This document shows, piece after piece, positions 18,124 through 27,076 of a stretch of DNA of 64,000 bases; the stretch's first letter is position 1; the number at the start of each line of letters is the position of its first letter. Source of the DNA: Chitinophaga silvatica (GTDB lineage: Bacteria; Bacteroidota; Bacteroidia; Chitinophagales; Chitinophagaceae). A model generated the notes under the pieces. That model saw nothing but the letters and a program-made list of their open reading frames with translations, was not told where the DNA came from and did not search any database. Location of the stretch: assembly GCF_003419895.1 (NCBI RefSeq), contig NZ_QPMM01000002.1:682001-746000 (forward strand), in the 5' to 3' direction. Both the position numbers and the translations under genes were made by a program.

Positions 18124-19281
18124 ATGAAAACGTATTCATATTCTAAGAGCTATAAGTATATTGGTGTTGGTGTCCTTTCCATTATTCTGGTCTTATTATT
18201 AACTTTTATTGCATTTAATTTCGCAGAGCATAAAGATAGTTTTATCACACTACCATTGTTTGTGCCGGCCGGAATTTTAGTTTACTCTATCGATCGTCTG
18301 TTTTTTAAAATAACTATTACCCCTGAAACCTTTAGATATCAAACACTATTCCTGTTTAATTCAATATATAAAATTGATGAGTTGGGAGGATATAAGTACG
18401 CCAAATCAACGATCATAATTTATCCTGTTGGAAAAAGATTCACATTTATCAATATACCAGCCTTTTTTAAAGGCTCTTTTGAACTAAATGGTTGGATAAA
18501 ATCAAATGTCAGAAGTATCGAGGCCGTTAAGAAAGAACAAACAAAGAGTAAACTAATGAAATTGTTGCCAGACAAACCTCTGGATGAACAATTGAATAAA
18601 ACCTGGAATAATGAAATCTGGTGGCTTTATGGCGGAAATATACTGATATCAGTTCTGGCAATTTCAGTGCATAGTATAATTCCCTGGTTCTCGGGCATTC
18701 TCATATTTACAGTTCCTGTAATGCTATATATTCTATGGAAGGCTGATGGTTTAATAAGTATCTATCATCTGAGATCAGATCCGCGCCCTGGTTTTGTACT
18801 CCCGCTGATTATTCCGGTATTATCTTTTATTATTTTGAACTCTGGCTCATCATTGATGGAAATAGGGAATGAATTGAGGAGACCTATTATAATTGGCACA
18901 ATAATTTTAGTTGCAACTGTATTTATTATTAATAGAAAAAAAGAAACTGTAAATGCCTTCACTCATCTATATTTCATAGTGCCTTATGCGCTACTGTTCG
19001 GAGGTTATATTGCTGGTTCTATACTTTATCTGAATACAACATTGCCCCAAAAAACAATTGTTTATTCCTCAAAGATTTACAGAAAGTATACCGGATTAAC
19101 ATCGAAATCTGCTATCGTGTATTATATAGAGTTTGAGCCATGGGGAGAACCGCCAACTAATATTGGTACAACTCAGAGTATAGGCTATTCTAAATACGAC
19201 AGGGTGCAGATAGGCCAACCTGTTACAATTACTTATAATACAGGCGGCCTGAATATGCCCTGGTTTAAAGTTAAATACTAG
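18124..19281 (+). CDS. hypothetical polytopic membrane protein (385 aa)
   Basis: Two N-terminal membrane helices (about 12-32 and 40-57) are followed by a soluble loop with a PH-like feel (FFKITITPETFRYQTLFLFNSIYKI, about 60-130). A second membrane block has about six helices (about 165-310). A C-terminal extracytoplasmic domain (VYSSKIYRKYTGLTSKSAIVYYIEFEPWG) ends in NTGGLNMPWFKVKY. No recognised family or catalytic motif. The intact member of a tandem pair whose first copy has decayed. The gene ends 2 nt before the stop of the convergent aldehyde dehydrogenase gene. Confidence 0.65.
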   Translation: MKTYSYSKSYKYIGVGVLSIILVLLLTFIAFNFAEHKDSFITLPLFVPAGILVYSIDRLFFKITITPETFRYQTLFLFNSIYKIDELGGYKYAKSTIIIYPVGKRFTFINIPAFFKGSFELNGWIKSNVRSIEAVKKEQTKSKLMKLLPDKPLDEQLNKTWNNEIWWLYGGNILISVLAISVHSIIPWFSGILIFTVPVMLYILWKADGLISIYHLRSDPRPGFVLPLIIPVLSFIILNSGSSLMEIGNELRRPIIIGTIILVATVFIINRKKETVNAFTHLYFIVPYALLFGGYIAGSILYLNTTLPQKTIVYSSKIYRKYTGLTSKSAIVYYIEFEPWGEPPTNIGTTQSIGYSKYDRVQIGQPVTITYNTGGLNMPWFKVKY

Positions 19282-19283
19282 AT

Positions 19284-20687
19284 TTAAAGCGCTTCAACAG
19301 ATCTTAGCTGCCATCCTCTTGGCTTGGTAAACTGGCGTAGTCCAAGATGCGAAAGTGTGGCACCTCCAAAACCGGAGTTCTTTCTGCCACTCCATGGCAA
19401 CCCAGGAGCTACTCTGTCACAACAATTCCAATACGCTGTGCCGGAATTGACTTTAGATAAGACACTTTCTGCCCGTTCCTGAGAAGTACTGAAAACCGAA
19501 GCAGTAAGTCCGTATTCCGTATCGTTCATAAGTTTTATAGCAGTGCTGTCGTCCTTTACTTTCATAATCCCTATGATTGGTCCGAAGCTTTCTTCCATCA
19601 TCACTTTCATGTTGTGATTAACTTCAGTAAGAACCGTAGGTTCAAAATAATTACCGGCATGTGCAATTTTTCTTCCCCCTAATTGCAGGGTTGCTCCATA
19701 TTTCAAAGCATCTTCTACCTGTGCCAGTAATATGCTGATTTGTTCTTTCCTGGTTATTGCACCGAAATAAACATTTTCATCTTTAGGATATCCTAGCTTC
19801 CATGATTTAACCACTTCTAGAAAGGATTTCAGAAATTCATCGTATATGGCTTCATGAACGTATACACGCTCAATTGCGCAACAGCTTTGGCCGTTGTTGT
19901 AAAATGCTCCATCAGCAACAGCGGCAGCTACTTTGGGAATATCCTGTATGTCATCCATAACATACACCGGATCTTTTCCTCCCATTTCCAGCTGAACAGG
20001 GATCAGACGATCCGATACTGCCTTACGGACTTTTAAGCCTGAATTATAGGAGCCGGTAAAACAGTAGCCGTCCAACGGCATGCTGGTCAACTGTTCGCCC
20101 ACATTACTCCCTCCCAGAATTAATTTAAAAGCATTGTTTCCCACTCCGGAATAATACATCAGCCTGTCGATTTCCATTCCTGTAAGCATCGCATATTCGG
20201 ATGGTTTGTATAATACGGTATTGCCTGCAAGTAAAGCGGCTACAAATGCATTTACTCCAACGAGGTAAGGGTAGTTCCAGGCAGATATTACGGCAACAAT
20301 ACCTATTGGGTCATATGAAATTCTTTCCTTCATGTTATCTGAATGAGTAACCCATTCATCAGATAGAAATTTTTCGGCATTATCTGTCATCCACTTTACT
20401 CTGCTGATGGCGCCATTAATTTCATTAACAGATTGCCATAAGGGTTTACCTACTTCATCTGTAAGCAAATTGGCTAGTTTATCTTTTCTGGTTTCGAGTT
20501 GCTTACCGAAATTCTGCATTAATTGAATTCTTTCCTGCAGCGTTGTTTGTAACCAGGATAGATGCATGGTTTTAATGGTAAGAGTTTCATCTCTCGGATC
20601 ATTAAACCAATTAGAATCTATTGTTTTTATGTACTCTCCGGTAGCTGGATTAAAAACATTGACGCTCCTATTTACATTTGGTCGCAT
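19284..20687 (-). CDS. NAD(P)-dependent aldehyde dehydrogenase of a gamma-glutamyl amine catabolic operon
   Basis: 467 residues. The Rossmann-fold and catalytic parts are typical: ISAWNYPYLVGVNAF, LEMGGKDPVYV (general-base Glu), NNGQSCCAIERVYV (nucleophile Cys) and EESFGPIIGIMKV. It oxidises an aldehyde to the acid. Last gene of a five-gene operon; it overlaps the preceding hydrolase gene by 20 nt. The context suggests the substrate is a gamma-glutamyl amino-aldehyde made by the Fe-dependent dehydrogenase, as in Puu-like pathways (inference). A free amino-aldehyde is the alternative. Confidence 0.88.
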   Translation of the reverse strand: MRPNVNRSVNVFNPATGEYIKTIDSNWFNDPRDETLTIKTMHLSWLQTTLQERIQLMQNFGKQLETRKDKLANLLTDEVGKPLWQSVNEINGAISRVKWMTDNAEKFLSDEWVTHSDNMKERISYDPIGIVAVISAWNYPYLVGVNAFVAALLAGNTVLYKPSEYAMLTGMEIDRLMYYSGVGNNAFKLILGGSNVGEQLTSMPLDGYCFTGSYNSGLKVRKAVSDRLIPVQLEMGGKDPVYVMDDIQDIPKVAAAVADGAFYNNGQSCCAIERVYVHEAIYDEFLKSFLEVVKSWKLGYPKDENVYFGAITRKEQISILLAQVEDALKYGATLQLGGRKIAHAGNYFEPTVLTEVNHNMKVMMEESFGPIIGIMKVKDDSTAIKLMNDTEYGLTASVFSTSQERAESVLSKVNSGTAYWNCCDRVAPGLPWSGRKNSGFGGATLSHLGLRQFTKPRGWQLRSVEAL

Positions 20688-21375
20688 GAATAAATGCAGT
20701 TTTAATTTTTTGAGATAGTGGGTTACTTTCTTTTTCTTTCATTCTTTCCGGATGCCATTGAACGGCTATCATGAAGGGCTTGTCTGTTTTATCTTTATAC
20801 TCAATTCCTTCAATAATATGATCCGAAGAAGAGTATGCGCTTACAACGAGATCGTCGGCCAGTTCGTCGGGTCTGATGGCCTGGTGATGCGCACTGTTTA
20901 CTACTCCGTTATCAGTTCCTGTGATTGAATGAAGAAGTGTATCGGATAAAATATCAACAGTGTGTTCTTTATCTATTGTTTCCCGTTTATGTGTCTGGTT
21001 GGCTGATTCGCCTATATCTTCAAATACTTTTCCTCCCTCCAGAATATTAATGTACTGTAAGCCTCTGCATATACCTAAGATAGGAATTTTATGCAAGAGT
21101 GCATATTCATAAATCAATTTTTCAAAAGCATCCCGCTCGGGAAGAAAGGCAGTAGGGCGATATGGATATTCTGTATTTCCACCATATATAGAGGGTAAAA
21201 CATCTATTCCACCTGTTAATACAAAACCACTGCACTTGCTGATATCTTCTGTATTATTTTTTATAAAAGAAAGAATGATAATTTCCAGATCATCGCCGAG
21301 GTCTGTGTTTGTAAACCATTGTTCATAGTTCTGAAAATTCGTTTCTGTATAGCTGATACCGATTTTCTTTTTCAT
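20668..21375 (-). CDS. gamma-glutamyl-gamma-aminobutyrate hydrolase family protein (class I glutamine amidotransferase fold)
   Basis: 235 residues. The nucleophile elbow LGICRGLQYINI carries the catalytic Cys. VNSAHHQAI and the C-terminal VQWHPERM supply the His/Glu of the triad. FVLTGGIDVLPSIYGG is the oxyanion-region hallmark of the PuuD-like family. It hydrolyses a gamma-glutamyl amide to glutamate plus an amino acid. In this operon it would close the cycle by freeing the glutamate attached by the synthetase-like ligase. It starts 6 nt after the Fe-ADH gene and overlaps the aldehyde dehydrogenase gene. Confidence 0.85.
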   Translation of the reverse strand: MKKKIGISYTETNFQNYEQWFTNTDLGDDLEIIILSFIKNNTEDISKCSGFVLTGGIDVLPSIYGGNTEYPYRPTAFLPERDAFEKLIYEYALLHKIPILGICRGLQYINILEGGKVFEDIGESANQTHKRETIDKEHTVDILSDTLLHSITGTDNGVVNSAHHQAIRPDELADDLVVSAYSSSDHIIEGIEYKDKTDKPFMIAVQWHPERMKEKESNPLSQKIKTAFIHATKCK

Positions 21376-21381
21376 TGATCT

Positions 21382-22518
21382 TTATAATGCTGATTGATAA
21401 AGAGATCTGAAATTTTCTCTGCTTACCGGTTTAGGATTATTAGGATGGGCGAAATCGGCAAATGCAAGATCAGCAAGCGTATCCAGGTGTTCCTGTTTTA
21501 CTCCTATTTCCTGTAGTCTGTGAGGAATATTGATGCTGGAATTGAGATCAAACAGATAGCGAACCACGGCTTCTCCTGTTTCTTCCTTGAGCTCCAGTGT
21601 TCTGGCAATGCGTCTGAATTTATCTTCAAATCCTGCAATGTTGAACTGCATTCCGTAAGGAATATTAACTGCATTCGCCAATCCATGATGTGTATCCAAC
21701 AAAGAGGAGAGGGGATGAGCAAGAGAATGTACTACACCCAGCCCTTTTTGAAAGGCAATAGCACCCATCATAGATGCCATGAGCATCTTGCTTCTGCTCT
21801 CAATATCGGGATTGTTTGTTGCTTTGGTTATTGCATCTTTAATAAGAGAAATCCCTTCCAGTGCAATGCCATCGCAGAGGGGGTGCGGATTTTTTGCCAG
21901 AAATGCCTCCATATTATGTGTAAGGGCGTCCATGCCTGTGGCTGCCGTAATAAAGGCAGGCAAATCCATTGTCAGCATTGGATCTGCAAAAACAATTTTA
22001 GCCATTAGTTTTGGCGAAAAGAGTATTTTTTTCTGATGCGTAATATCATCAGCAATAATAGCACTTCTTCCTACTTCGCTACCAGTACCTGAAGTTGTAG
22101 GTATGGTAATAAATGGGGGAACCTCGTTTGTGACATAAATATCACCGCCTATAAGATCATCATACACGAAAAGATCTTCCCGGTGATTGATACGTAATGC
22201 AATGGCTCTGGCTACATCAATTGCAGCACCTCCACCAATTCCTATAATGCAGTCTCTCGCAGTATCATCCCATTGCTCTGTACCTTTATATACATCGCTT
22301 TTGACAGGATTTTTGTGAATATTATGAAATACTACCGGAGAGATGTTCTTCTTTTGAAGATCACTGATAATGGTTTTGAAAAATGGTAGTGCTGCTACTG
22401 TACTATCTGTTACTACTAATGGTTTATTAAGTCCATTCTGTTGCAGATATGCCGGTAGTTCATTAATTGCACCAACGCCAAATCGGATAGTGGTTGGAAA
22501 GTTATATTGGACAATCAT
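21382..22518 (-). CDS. iron-containing (group III) alcohol dehydrogenase
   Basis: 378 residues. The NAD-binding region has GIGGGAAIDVARAIAL and TIPTTSGTGSEV. Metal-binding residues are expected in GMDALTHNMEAF, GVVHSLAHPL and DTHHGLANA, all present. It oxidises a primary alcohol to the aldehyde with NAD+. Placement between a glutamine-synthetase-like gene and an aldehyde dehydrogenase points to an alcohol intermediate, favouring an amino alcohol such as ethanolamine over a diamine, which would need an amine oxidase or aminotransferase (inference). Starts 5 nt after the ligase gene. Confidence 0.9.
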   Translation of the reverse strand: MIVQYNFPTTIRFGVGAINELPAYLQQNGLNKPLVVTDSTVAALPFFKTIISDLQKKNISPVVFHNIHKNPVKSDVYKGTEQWDDTARDCIIGIGGGAAIDVARAIALRINHREDLFVYDDLIGGDIYVTNEVPPFITIPTTSGTGSEVGRSAIIADDITHQKKILFSPKLMAKIVFADPMLTMDLPAFITAATGMDALTHNMEAFLAKNPHPLCDGIALEGISLIKDAITKATNNPDIESRSKMLMASMMGAIAFQKGLGVVHSLAHPLSSLLDTHHGLANAVNIPYGMQFNIAGFEDKFRRIARTLELKEETGEAVVRYLFDLNSSINIPHRLQEIGVKQEHLDTLADLAFADFAHPNNPKPVSRENFRSLYQSAL

Positions 22519-22523
22519 ATAGA

Positions 22524-23882
22524 TCAGATTATTTCAAAGTATCGTTTAAGTTCCCAGTCGGTTACTGCTTTAGCATATTGCCTCCATTCCCATTCTCTGG
22601 TTTGAGTGAAATGTGCGACAAATAAGTCACCGAATAATTCTTTTGCTATTGGTGAGTTTTTCATTTCCTGGGTAGCAGCATGGAGATTCTGAGGCAGAAC
22701 TCCGTTAGAGGTGTCTTTATACCCGTTGCCGATAGTATTCTTTTTATTGAGTGGTAATTTGTTTTTTACTCCATATAATCCGGCTGCCAGGCATGCTGCC
22801 AATGCGAGGTATGGATTGGTATCGGAACCTACCACTCTTGTTTCTAGTCGGGTTGCTTTACTGTTTCCGGGTAATGCACGAAGTGCTACGGTTCTGTTAT
22901 CAATTCCCCATGTGAGTGTTGTAGGCGCCCATGCACCTTCCACCAGGCGTTTATAGCTGTTTACAGTCGGGGCGATCATAGGAAGTATATGTGGCAGGCA
23001 ATATAGTTGACCTGCAATATAACTTTTCATAGTATCACTCATAAACTGAGGGTCCTTTTCATCATAGAACAGGTTGTTGTTTCCGGCGGCATCCCAGAGA
23101 CTTTGATGAACATGACCGCTGCATCCCGGGAGATTCTCATTGATCTTTGCCATAAATGTGGCCATGATGCCATGTTTATAAGCTATTTCCTTTACGGATG
23201 TTTTAAACAGGATGGCCTGATCTGCCGCCTGAAGAGCCCCTGCATATTTGATAGCTGCCTCATACACACCTGGACCCGTTTCTGTATGTAGCCCTTCCAC
23301 CGGAATGTCAAATTTTACAAGCAGTTCAAACAGGTTGGTCATAAACTCATTTTTCAACGCACTGCGAAGTATGGAGTATCCAAACATCCCGGGGGTGATA
23401 GGAGCCAGGTCGCGATAGTTCTTTTGCTGTGCCGAATCTGGTGTTTCAGTAAAATTGAACCACTCGAATTCCTGTGAAAAGTAAGGAATGAAACCATTTT
23501 GTGTTGCGTCCAGAATTATCTTCTGCAATAATTGGCGTGGACATGCATAAACAGGTTGATCATTTTCGGTTACAAATTCGCCTAAGAAAAATGGTATATC
23601 ATTTTCCCAGGGAATTTTACGAAAGGTAGCCAGATCAATTTTAACAAGAGCATCCGGATAACCAGTGTGCCAGCCGGTAAAATCAACATTGTCATATACT
23701 ATATCTCCTACATCCCAACCAAGGGTAACATCACAGAAGCCTAATTTACCTTTTACTACGGAGGCAAATTTTTCAGAAGAAATATATTTACCTCTTAGTA
23801 CCCCATCAATATCTGCTATGGCTAATTTCACTTTGCCGGCAGGATGCTGTTGTACGTATGCTAAGATTTCTGTTGTATTCAT
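22524..23882 (-). CDS. glutamine-synthetase-like gamma-glutamyl-amine ligase
   Basis: 452 residues. GS-family catalytic signatures are visible: LHTETGPGVYEAAI (metal-binding Glu), INENLPGCSGHVHQSL (equivalent of the nucleotide/Glu-binding His region), NSYKRL, WGIDNRTVALR and RLETRVVGSDTNPYLALAA. It lacks the adenylylation-site tyrosine block of GlnA and matches the group that ligates glutamate to amines (PuuA, IpuC and GlnA4-like). Likely reaction: ATP + glutamate + amine gives a gamma-glutamylamide. Its start overlaps the permease stop by 4 nt (ATGA), so the two are translationally coupled, which ties the substrate to what the permease imports. Confidence 0.87.
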   Translation of the reverse strand: MNTTEILAYVQQHPAGKVKLAIADIDGVLRGKYISSEKFASVVKGKLGFCDVTLGWDVGDIVYDNVDFTGWHTGYPDALVKIDLATFRKIPWENDIPFFLGEFVTENDQPVYACPRQLLQKIILDATQNGFIPYFSQEFEWFNFTETPDSAQQKNYRDLAPITPGMFGYSILRSALKNEFMTNLFELLVKFDIPVEGLHTETGPGVYEAAIKYAGALQAADQAILFKTSVKEIAYKHGIMATFMAKINENLPGCSGHVHQSLWDAAGNNNLFYDEKDPQFMSDTMKSYIAGQLYCLPHILPMIAPTVNSYKRLVEGAWAPTTLTWGIDNRTVALRALPGNSKATRLETRVVGSDTNPYLALAACLAAGLYGVKNKLPLNKKNTIGNGYKDTSNGVLPQNLHAATQEMKNSPIAKELFGDLFVAHFTQTREWEWRQYAKAVTDWELKRYFEII

Positions 23883-25195
23883 ACTTGCGCTGGTTTAAAG
23901 AAGAGGTATAATAGAAAGGTGACAAGTAGTATGGAGAAGTAGATCAATCCCAGTGTTAAATTGAATATAAGCATTGCCACTATTGAGATGATGGCAATTA
24001 TTAGTGCTAATATTGGAAATAACGGATAAAAGGCCACTTTAAAAGGACGAGGTAATGTGGGATCTTTTTTTCTAAGTACCATCAACGATATCATAGAAAA
24101 AATATAGAGTGTAAGTGCTCCAAAAACTGATAAGATAATGATCTCGGAAGTTTTTCCTGAAAGCAATGCCAATATACCTATTACCATGTTTGCAGCCAGT
24201 GCATTGGCCGGAGTATGGAAGCGTGGTGAGATTTTGCCTAATAAAGGGGGCAAATTTCTTACTCTGCCCATTTCGTAGGTCGACCTTCCCGCCGCAAGAA
24301 TAAGTCCGTGAAATGAGGCGATAAGGCCAAATAACCCTACAGTGATCAGGAGGTGATACATTGGGTGATTAGGCCCGGTAACTTTTGCGAGTGCCAGAGG
24401 AAGGGGAGAGTCGGAGGTTTCACCACTTGTTCCGTTTTTATATACAATTGCTTCCCATCCGGATATTCCGGTAGCTGAAACAAAGATCAGTACACATAAA
24501 ATGGCTAAGGTAAATATTGCCCAGCCGAAACCCTTACTAATATCGCGTTGTGGATTTTTAGTTTCTTCAGCAACGTTGGCAATACCTTCAATACCTAAAA
24601 AGAACCAGATGGCAAAAGGAATGGCAGCGAATGCACCCAGCCAGCCATTAGGCAATGCATTTTGGGTAAGGTTTTGAACGTTAAAAGAGGGAATAGCCAG
24701 GCCAGAAAAGAGTAGTAGTTCTCCAACTGCCAGGATAGTGACAATTACTTCAAAACTAGCGGCAGCTTTTACTCCGTAAATGTTTAGCCCTGTAAAAATC
24801 AGATAGATAGAAATTGCACTACCCAGTATGGGTACCTGTGGCATGAAGGCATTAAAATAAGCTCCGATTGCAAATGCAATGGCCGGGGGAGCCAGAATAA
24901 ATTCTACTACCTGAGCAATTCCTGCTATAAAGCCCCATCGTTGGCCCAGGGCTTTACCTGCATAGTCGAATACTCCGCCTGCTTTAGGGATAGCACAGGC
25001 TAGTTCTGCATAGCTAAATGTAAAGGTGATGTACATGACCATTATCACCAAAGTGGCCAGGGCCATACCCCCCGTTCCACCTTTTTCCAAACCAAGATTC
25101 CATCCAAAATACATACCTGAAATAACATACCCTACTCCAAGCCCCCACAACATAAAGGGGGTCAATGTTTTCTTTAAGCCCTTGTTTTGTGTCAT
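23879..25195 (-). CDS. APC-family permease, ethanolamine-permease-like
   Basis: 438 residues with about twelve membrane helices. The start GLGVGYVISGMYFGWNLGL, the segment FSYAELACAIPKAGG and the stretch VVEFILAPPAIAFAIGAYF follow the pattern I associate with the bacterial ethanolamine permease group of the APC superfamily. IEGIANVAEETKNPQRDIS is the general APC loop. It takes up a small amine or amino acid by proton symport. First gene of the operon, divergent from the GH9 gene with 122 nt between starts. The assignment to ethanolamine is from sequence feel and operon content. Confidence 0.8.
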   Translation of the reverse strand: MTQNKGLKKTLTPFMLWGLGVGYVISGMYFGWNLGLEKGGTGGMALATLVIMVMYITFTFSYAELACAIPKAGGVFDYAGKALGQRWGFIAGIAQVVEFILAPPAIAFAIGAYFNAFMPQVPILGSAISIYLIFTGLNIYGVKAAASFEVIVTILAVGELLLFSGLAIPSFNVQNLTQNALPNGWLGAFAAIPFAIWFFLGIEGIANVAEETKNPQRDISKGFGWAIFTLAILCVLIFVSATGISGWEAIVYKNGTSGETSDSPLPLALAKVTGPNHPMYHLLITVGLFGLIASFHGLILAAGRSTYEMGRVRNLPPLLGKISPRFHTPANALAANMVIGILALLSGKTSEIIILSVFGALTLYIFSMISLMVLRKKDPTLPRPFKVAFYPLFPILALIIAIISIVAMLIFNLTLGLIYFSILLVTFLLYLFFKPAQV

Positions 25196-25317
25196 TTGAA
25201 AGATCTCTATTGTGTGTTTCTGTAATATAACATAAAAAATATTTTTTTAATAATTCTTAATAAACACCCTTCTGAAAAATATCTTACATTGTTACTTCGC
25301 CTTTAAATACAATATCT

Positions 25318-27045
25318 ATGTCGCGCTTCCTGATATTTTGTTTTTCCATTTTTATCTTGTTGTCAAATAATCTTACAGCACAAACAGATAACCCTATCAG
25401 AATAAATCAATGCGGTTATTATCCATTCGCGCCAAAATTGGCTGTGGTAATTACTTCCGGAGCTTCCGACAGTTTTTATGTTATTAAGACAACCAGGGAT
25501 ACTGTAATGCGTGGAGTGCTGGGGAGCGAGCAGGCATCTTTAAATTCAGCATTGCATACCCGTTTAATTGACTTTTCAGCATTAACGGATACGGGATCAT
25601 ATAAAATTTTGGTACCCGGATATACAGATTCCTATCAATTCAATATTTTGCCTGATGCAATGCAGGAAGTAGCAAAAGCTGTTCTTAAAGGATATTATTA
25701 TCAGCGGGCCTCTATGCCACTGTTACAACAATATGCTGGTAAATGGGCCAGAGCCGCAGGGCATCCCGATACCAATGTATTAATACATTCCAATGCAGCG
25801 GATGAAACACGTAAAGAAAGCTTTGTGGTAGCATCTCCCGGTGGATGGTACGATGCAGGAGACTATAATAAATACATTGTGAATTCCGGTATTACTATGG
25901 GTACCTTGTTAGCTGCATATGAAGACTATCCCGATTACTTTAATAAGTTATTAATCAATCTTCCTGAATCTGGGAATGGGATTCCCGATATTCTGAATGA
26001 AATTGTTTACAACCTCAGATGGATGCTTACGATGCAGGACCCCAATGATGGAGGTGTTTATCATAAGTGTACCAATGCCAGTTTTGATGGTATGATTATG
26101 CCTGATAAAGCTAAAACTACCAGGTACCTGGTCCAAAAAGGCACAGCGGCTACTTTGGATTTTGCAGCTGTTACAGCACAATCGGCGAGGGTACTCAAAC
26201 CTTTTCTGCCTCAACTGGCAGATAGTTGTCTGATTGCTTCCAGAGCTGCCTGGGCTTGGGCAAATACAAATCCGGCTTTACCATATAATCAGGATAGTAT
26301 CAACAAAATTTATAAACCTGCCATTCAAACCGGCGCATATGGAGATAATCAGTTTTATGATGAATGGCTTTGGGCTGCAGCTGAATTGTATGCGACAACT
26401 GATGAACAACCATTTCTTGAAATGTTTAAACTATATATCCCAAAGCAACTACGATTGCCTAACTGGGGAAATGTAGCGGCTATGGCCTATTATACAATAC
26501 TTAGAAAAGAGCAAACATCAGCATTATCATTACAATTAAAAGAGCAATTGCTAACACTTGCGGCGCACTATAAAAATTCAAACACTGCTTTTCATACAGT
26601 AATGGGGCAATCTGTTAAGGATTTTGTTTGGGGAAGTAATGATGTAGCGGCACATCAGGGAGTACTAATGTTATTTGCGTATAAACTTACAGGTGATAAA
26701 ACATATGTAAACAGAGCACTTGATAATGTTGATTATATTTTAGGTAGAAATGCAACGGGATATTCCTTTGTTACCGGATTTGGTACTAAAAGCCCTATGC
26801 ATCCGCATCATCGGCCATCAATTGCAGATAAAATTACAGAGCCTATTCCTGGCCTGGTGGTTGGTGGACCAAATCCTAAAATGGAAGATAAATGTAAATA
26901 TCCATTTACTACTCCTGAGCAGGCATATACAGATCAAAATGCTTCGTATGCTTCCAATGAAATTGCCATTAACTGGAACGCACCATTGGTATATTTAGTG
27001 AATGCCATGGAAGCAATTCAAAAAGATATTGTGCATAAAAGATAA
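25318..27045 (+). CDS. glycoside hydrolase family 9 endoglucanase-like enzyme
   Basis: 575 residues. Signal peptide 1-21 (MSRFLIFCFSIFILLSNNLTA). An N-terminal Ig-like domain (about 25-105, IRINQCGYYPFAPKLAVV) precedes the (alpha/alpha)6 catalytic domain. The nucleophile-activating Asp lies in GGWYDAGDYNKY, the His/Arg motif in SPMHPHHRPS and the proton-donor Glu in YASNEIAINWNAPLVYL. It cleaves beta-1,4-glucans or related glycans, in the periplasm or outside. No dockerin or T9SS tail is seen. It converges on the second SusD gene across a shared terminator, so it may supply that transporter, although it is not in the same operon. Confidence 0.92.
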   Translation: MSRFLIFCFSIFILLSNNLTAQTDNPIRINQCGYYPFAPKLAVVITSGASDSFYVIKTTRDTVMRGVLGSEQASLNSALHTRLIDFSALTDTGSYKILVPGYTDSYQFNILPDAMQEVAKAVLKGYYYQRASMPLLQQYAGKWARAAGHPDTNVLIHSNAADETRKESFVVASPGGWYDAGDYNKYIVNSGITMGTLLAAYEDYPDYFNKLLINLPESGNGIPDILNEIVYNLRWMLTMQDPNDGGVYHKCTNASFDGMIMPDKAKTTRYLVQKGTAATLDFAAVTAQSARVLKPFLPQLADSCLIASRAAWAWANTNPALPYNQDSINKIYKPAIQTGAYGDNQFYDEWLWAAAELYATTDEQPFLEMFKLYIPKQLRLPNWGNVAAMAYYTILRKEQTSALSLQLKEQLLTLAAHYKNSNTAFHTVMGQSVKDFVWGSNDVAAHQGVLMLFAYKLTGDKTYVNRALDNVDYILGRNATGYSFVTGFGTKSPMHPHHRPSIADKITEPIPGLVVGGPNPKMEDKCKYPFTTPEQAYTDQNASYASNEIAINWNAPLVYLVNAMEAIQKDIVHKR

Positions 27046-27070
27046 GGGCCAACCAACTGGTTAGCCCTTT
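27044..27070. terminator. bidirectional terminator between GH9 and susD (locus 2)
   Basis: GGGCCAACC (27046-27054) pairs with GGTTAGCCC (27059-27067) with one C-A mismatch, flanked by AA and TTT. It lies between converging stops. Confidence 0.65.
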
Positions 27071-27076
27071 CTCTGA

